Shown: positions 30,016 to 30,539 of the stretch, piece by piece | Layout of the letters: each line of letters begins with the position of its first letter | How positions within the stretch are numbered: the stretch's first letter is position 1 | NCBI RefSeq assembly: GCF_001039355.2 | Contig: NW_019774003.1 | Span: forward strand, 544,342-574,880 | Source of the DNA: Lingula anatina | Lineage: Eukaryota; Brachiopoda; Lingulata; Lingulida; Lingulidae | Length of the DNA: 30,539 nucleotides | Reading direction: 5' to 3' | Program-made: the position numbers and the translations under genes | Notes under the pieces: generated by a model | Told to the model about the DNA's origin: nothing | Database searches by the model: none | What the model saw: the letters and a program-made list of their open reading frames with translations, nothing else

Positions 30016-30539
30016 ATCTCAAACTTCTGAGTTAAAATAAAATAAAATACCCAGCAGTCGGCTGTTTTGATGACAGTGGCAGTGCACATGAGCACATCTG
30101 ATATCAGTCCATTCAGATCAACGTTAGCTACTATGGGATTGAATCTACTTATTAATAAGCATATATATTGTGTGATATGGGTCAGATTGAATTCAAAATA
30201 TTATGCAGGTATGAGATTTTTCCAGCTCTGGGCAGATTTCCGTCTCTTTTGGACCCAAAAATATCATGGTCTATGTGTCCCCCTGGACCCCAAAATATAA
30301 AGTACAACTTATTTTACAAATGGGATTCTCATCCCTGATTATAATTGACAGTAAGAAATGTCTTTTTTCTCCATGCTTTTTTTTTTTTTTTTAAATAATA
30401 TATCAGTTCACCCAAAAGTTACATAAGATGTATATTTGTTCTTTTTGTTTACCCTCATAAAGTAAAACCTACTTCTAAGAGATGTTGGGTTGTTTTTTGT
30501 GTTAGTCTCCCTTTTATGCAACCAGAAAAGCAATAAAAA

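Larger units (their letters stand above)
26189..30539 (+). other. POLD2 intron 9, continuing past the window
   Basis: The last POLD2 exon, expected to encode a VLLV-type strand and the C-terminus, was not recognised here. The interval holds a fold-back element (28565-28830), a 32-bp direct duplication (29953-30015), and A- and T-runs. No other gene was seen. Confidence 0.65.

Overview
This window is eukaryotic, from an AT-rich metazoan genome. All genes are split by GT-AG introns, introns are rich in microsatellites, and there is one 330-base assembly gap. The best guess is a marine lophotrochozoan, probably a mollusc. The grounds are a mitochondrial glutamine-type carbamoyl-phosphate synthetase, a metazoan POLD2, and frequent ACATGTA-like words. 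The species cannot be fixed from the sequence.

Two genes are present, arranged head to head. On the minus strand (56-12406, continuing past the left edge) is a mitochondrial carbamoyl-phosphate synthetase of the CPS1/CPS III family. Twenty-one coding exons give about 891 residues with consistent codon phase at every junction. They cover a targeting presequence, the glutaminase half (intact Cys289-His373-Glu375 triad, hence CPS III-like rather than the Ser-substituted ammonia-dependent CPS1 of mammals), the first synthetase (ATP-grasp) half and the start of the oligomerisation domain. The second ATP-grasp half and the allosteric domain lie beyond the left edge. On the plus strand (14029-26188, continuing past the right edge) is POLD2, the B-subunit of DNA polymerase delta. 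Nine exons give about 418 residues; the last 50 or so residues were not found and probably lie beyond the right edge.

The starts are separated by about 0.5 kb of candidate bidirectional promoter (about 13541-14028), plus a non-coding or poorly defined 5' exon of the CPS gene ending at 13276. POLD2 intron 8 (7.1 kb) and intron 9 (at least 4.3 kb) contain no recognisable gene, only simple repeats and a 265-bp fold-back element (28565-28830).

The most unusual structure is in the CPS gene. Tandem duplications cross exon-intron boundaries and copy splice sites: an eight-copy 34-bp minisatellite carrying the donor of exon 6 (6905-7182), a 52-bp duplication carrying the acceptor of exon 10 (5169-5272), and a decayed copy of the 5' edge of exon 15 (3049-3106). 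I found no prokaryotic-type system, CRISPR array, complete transposon or RNA gene.
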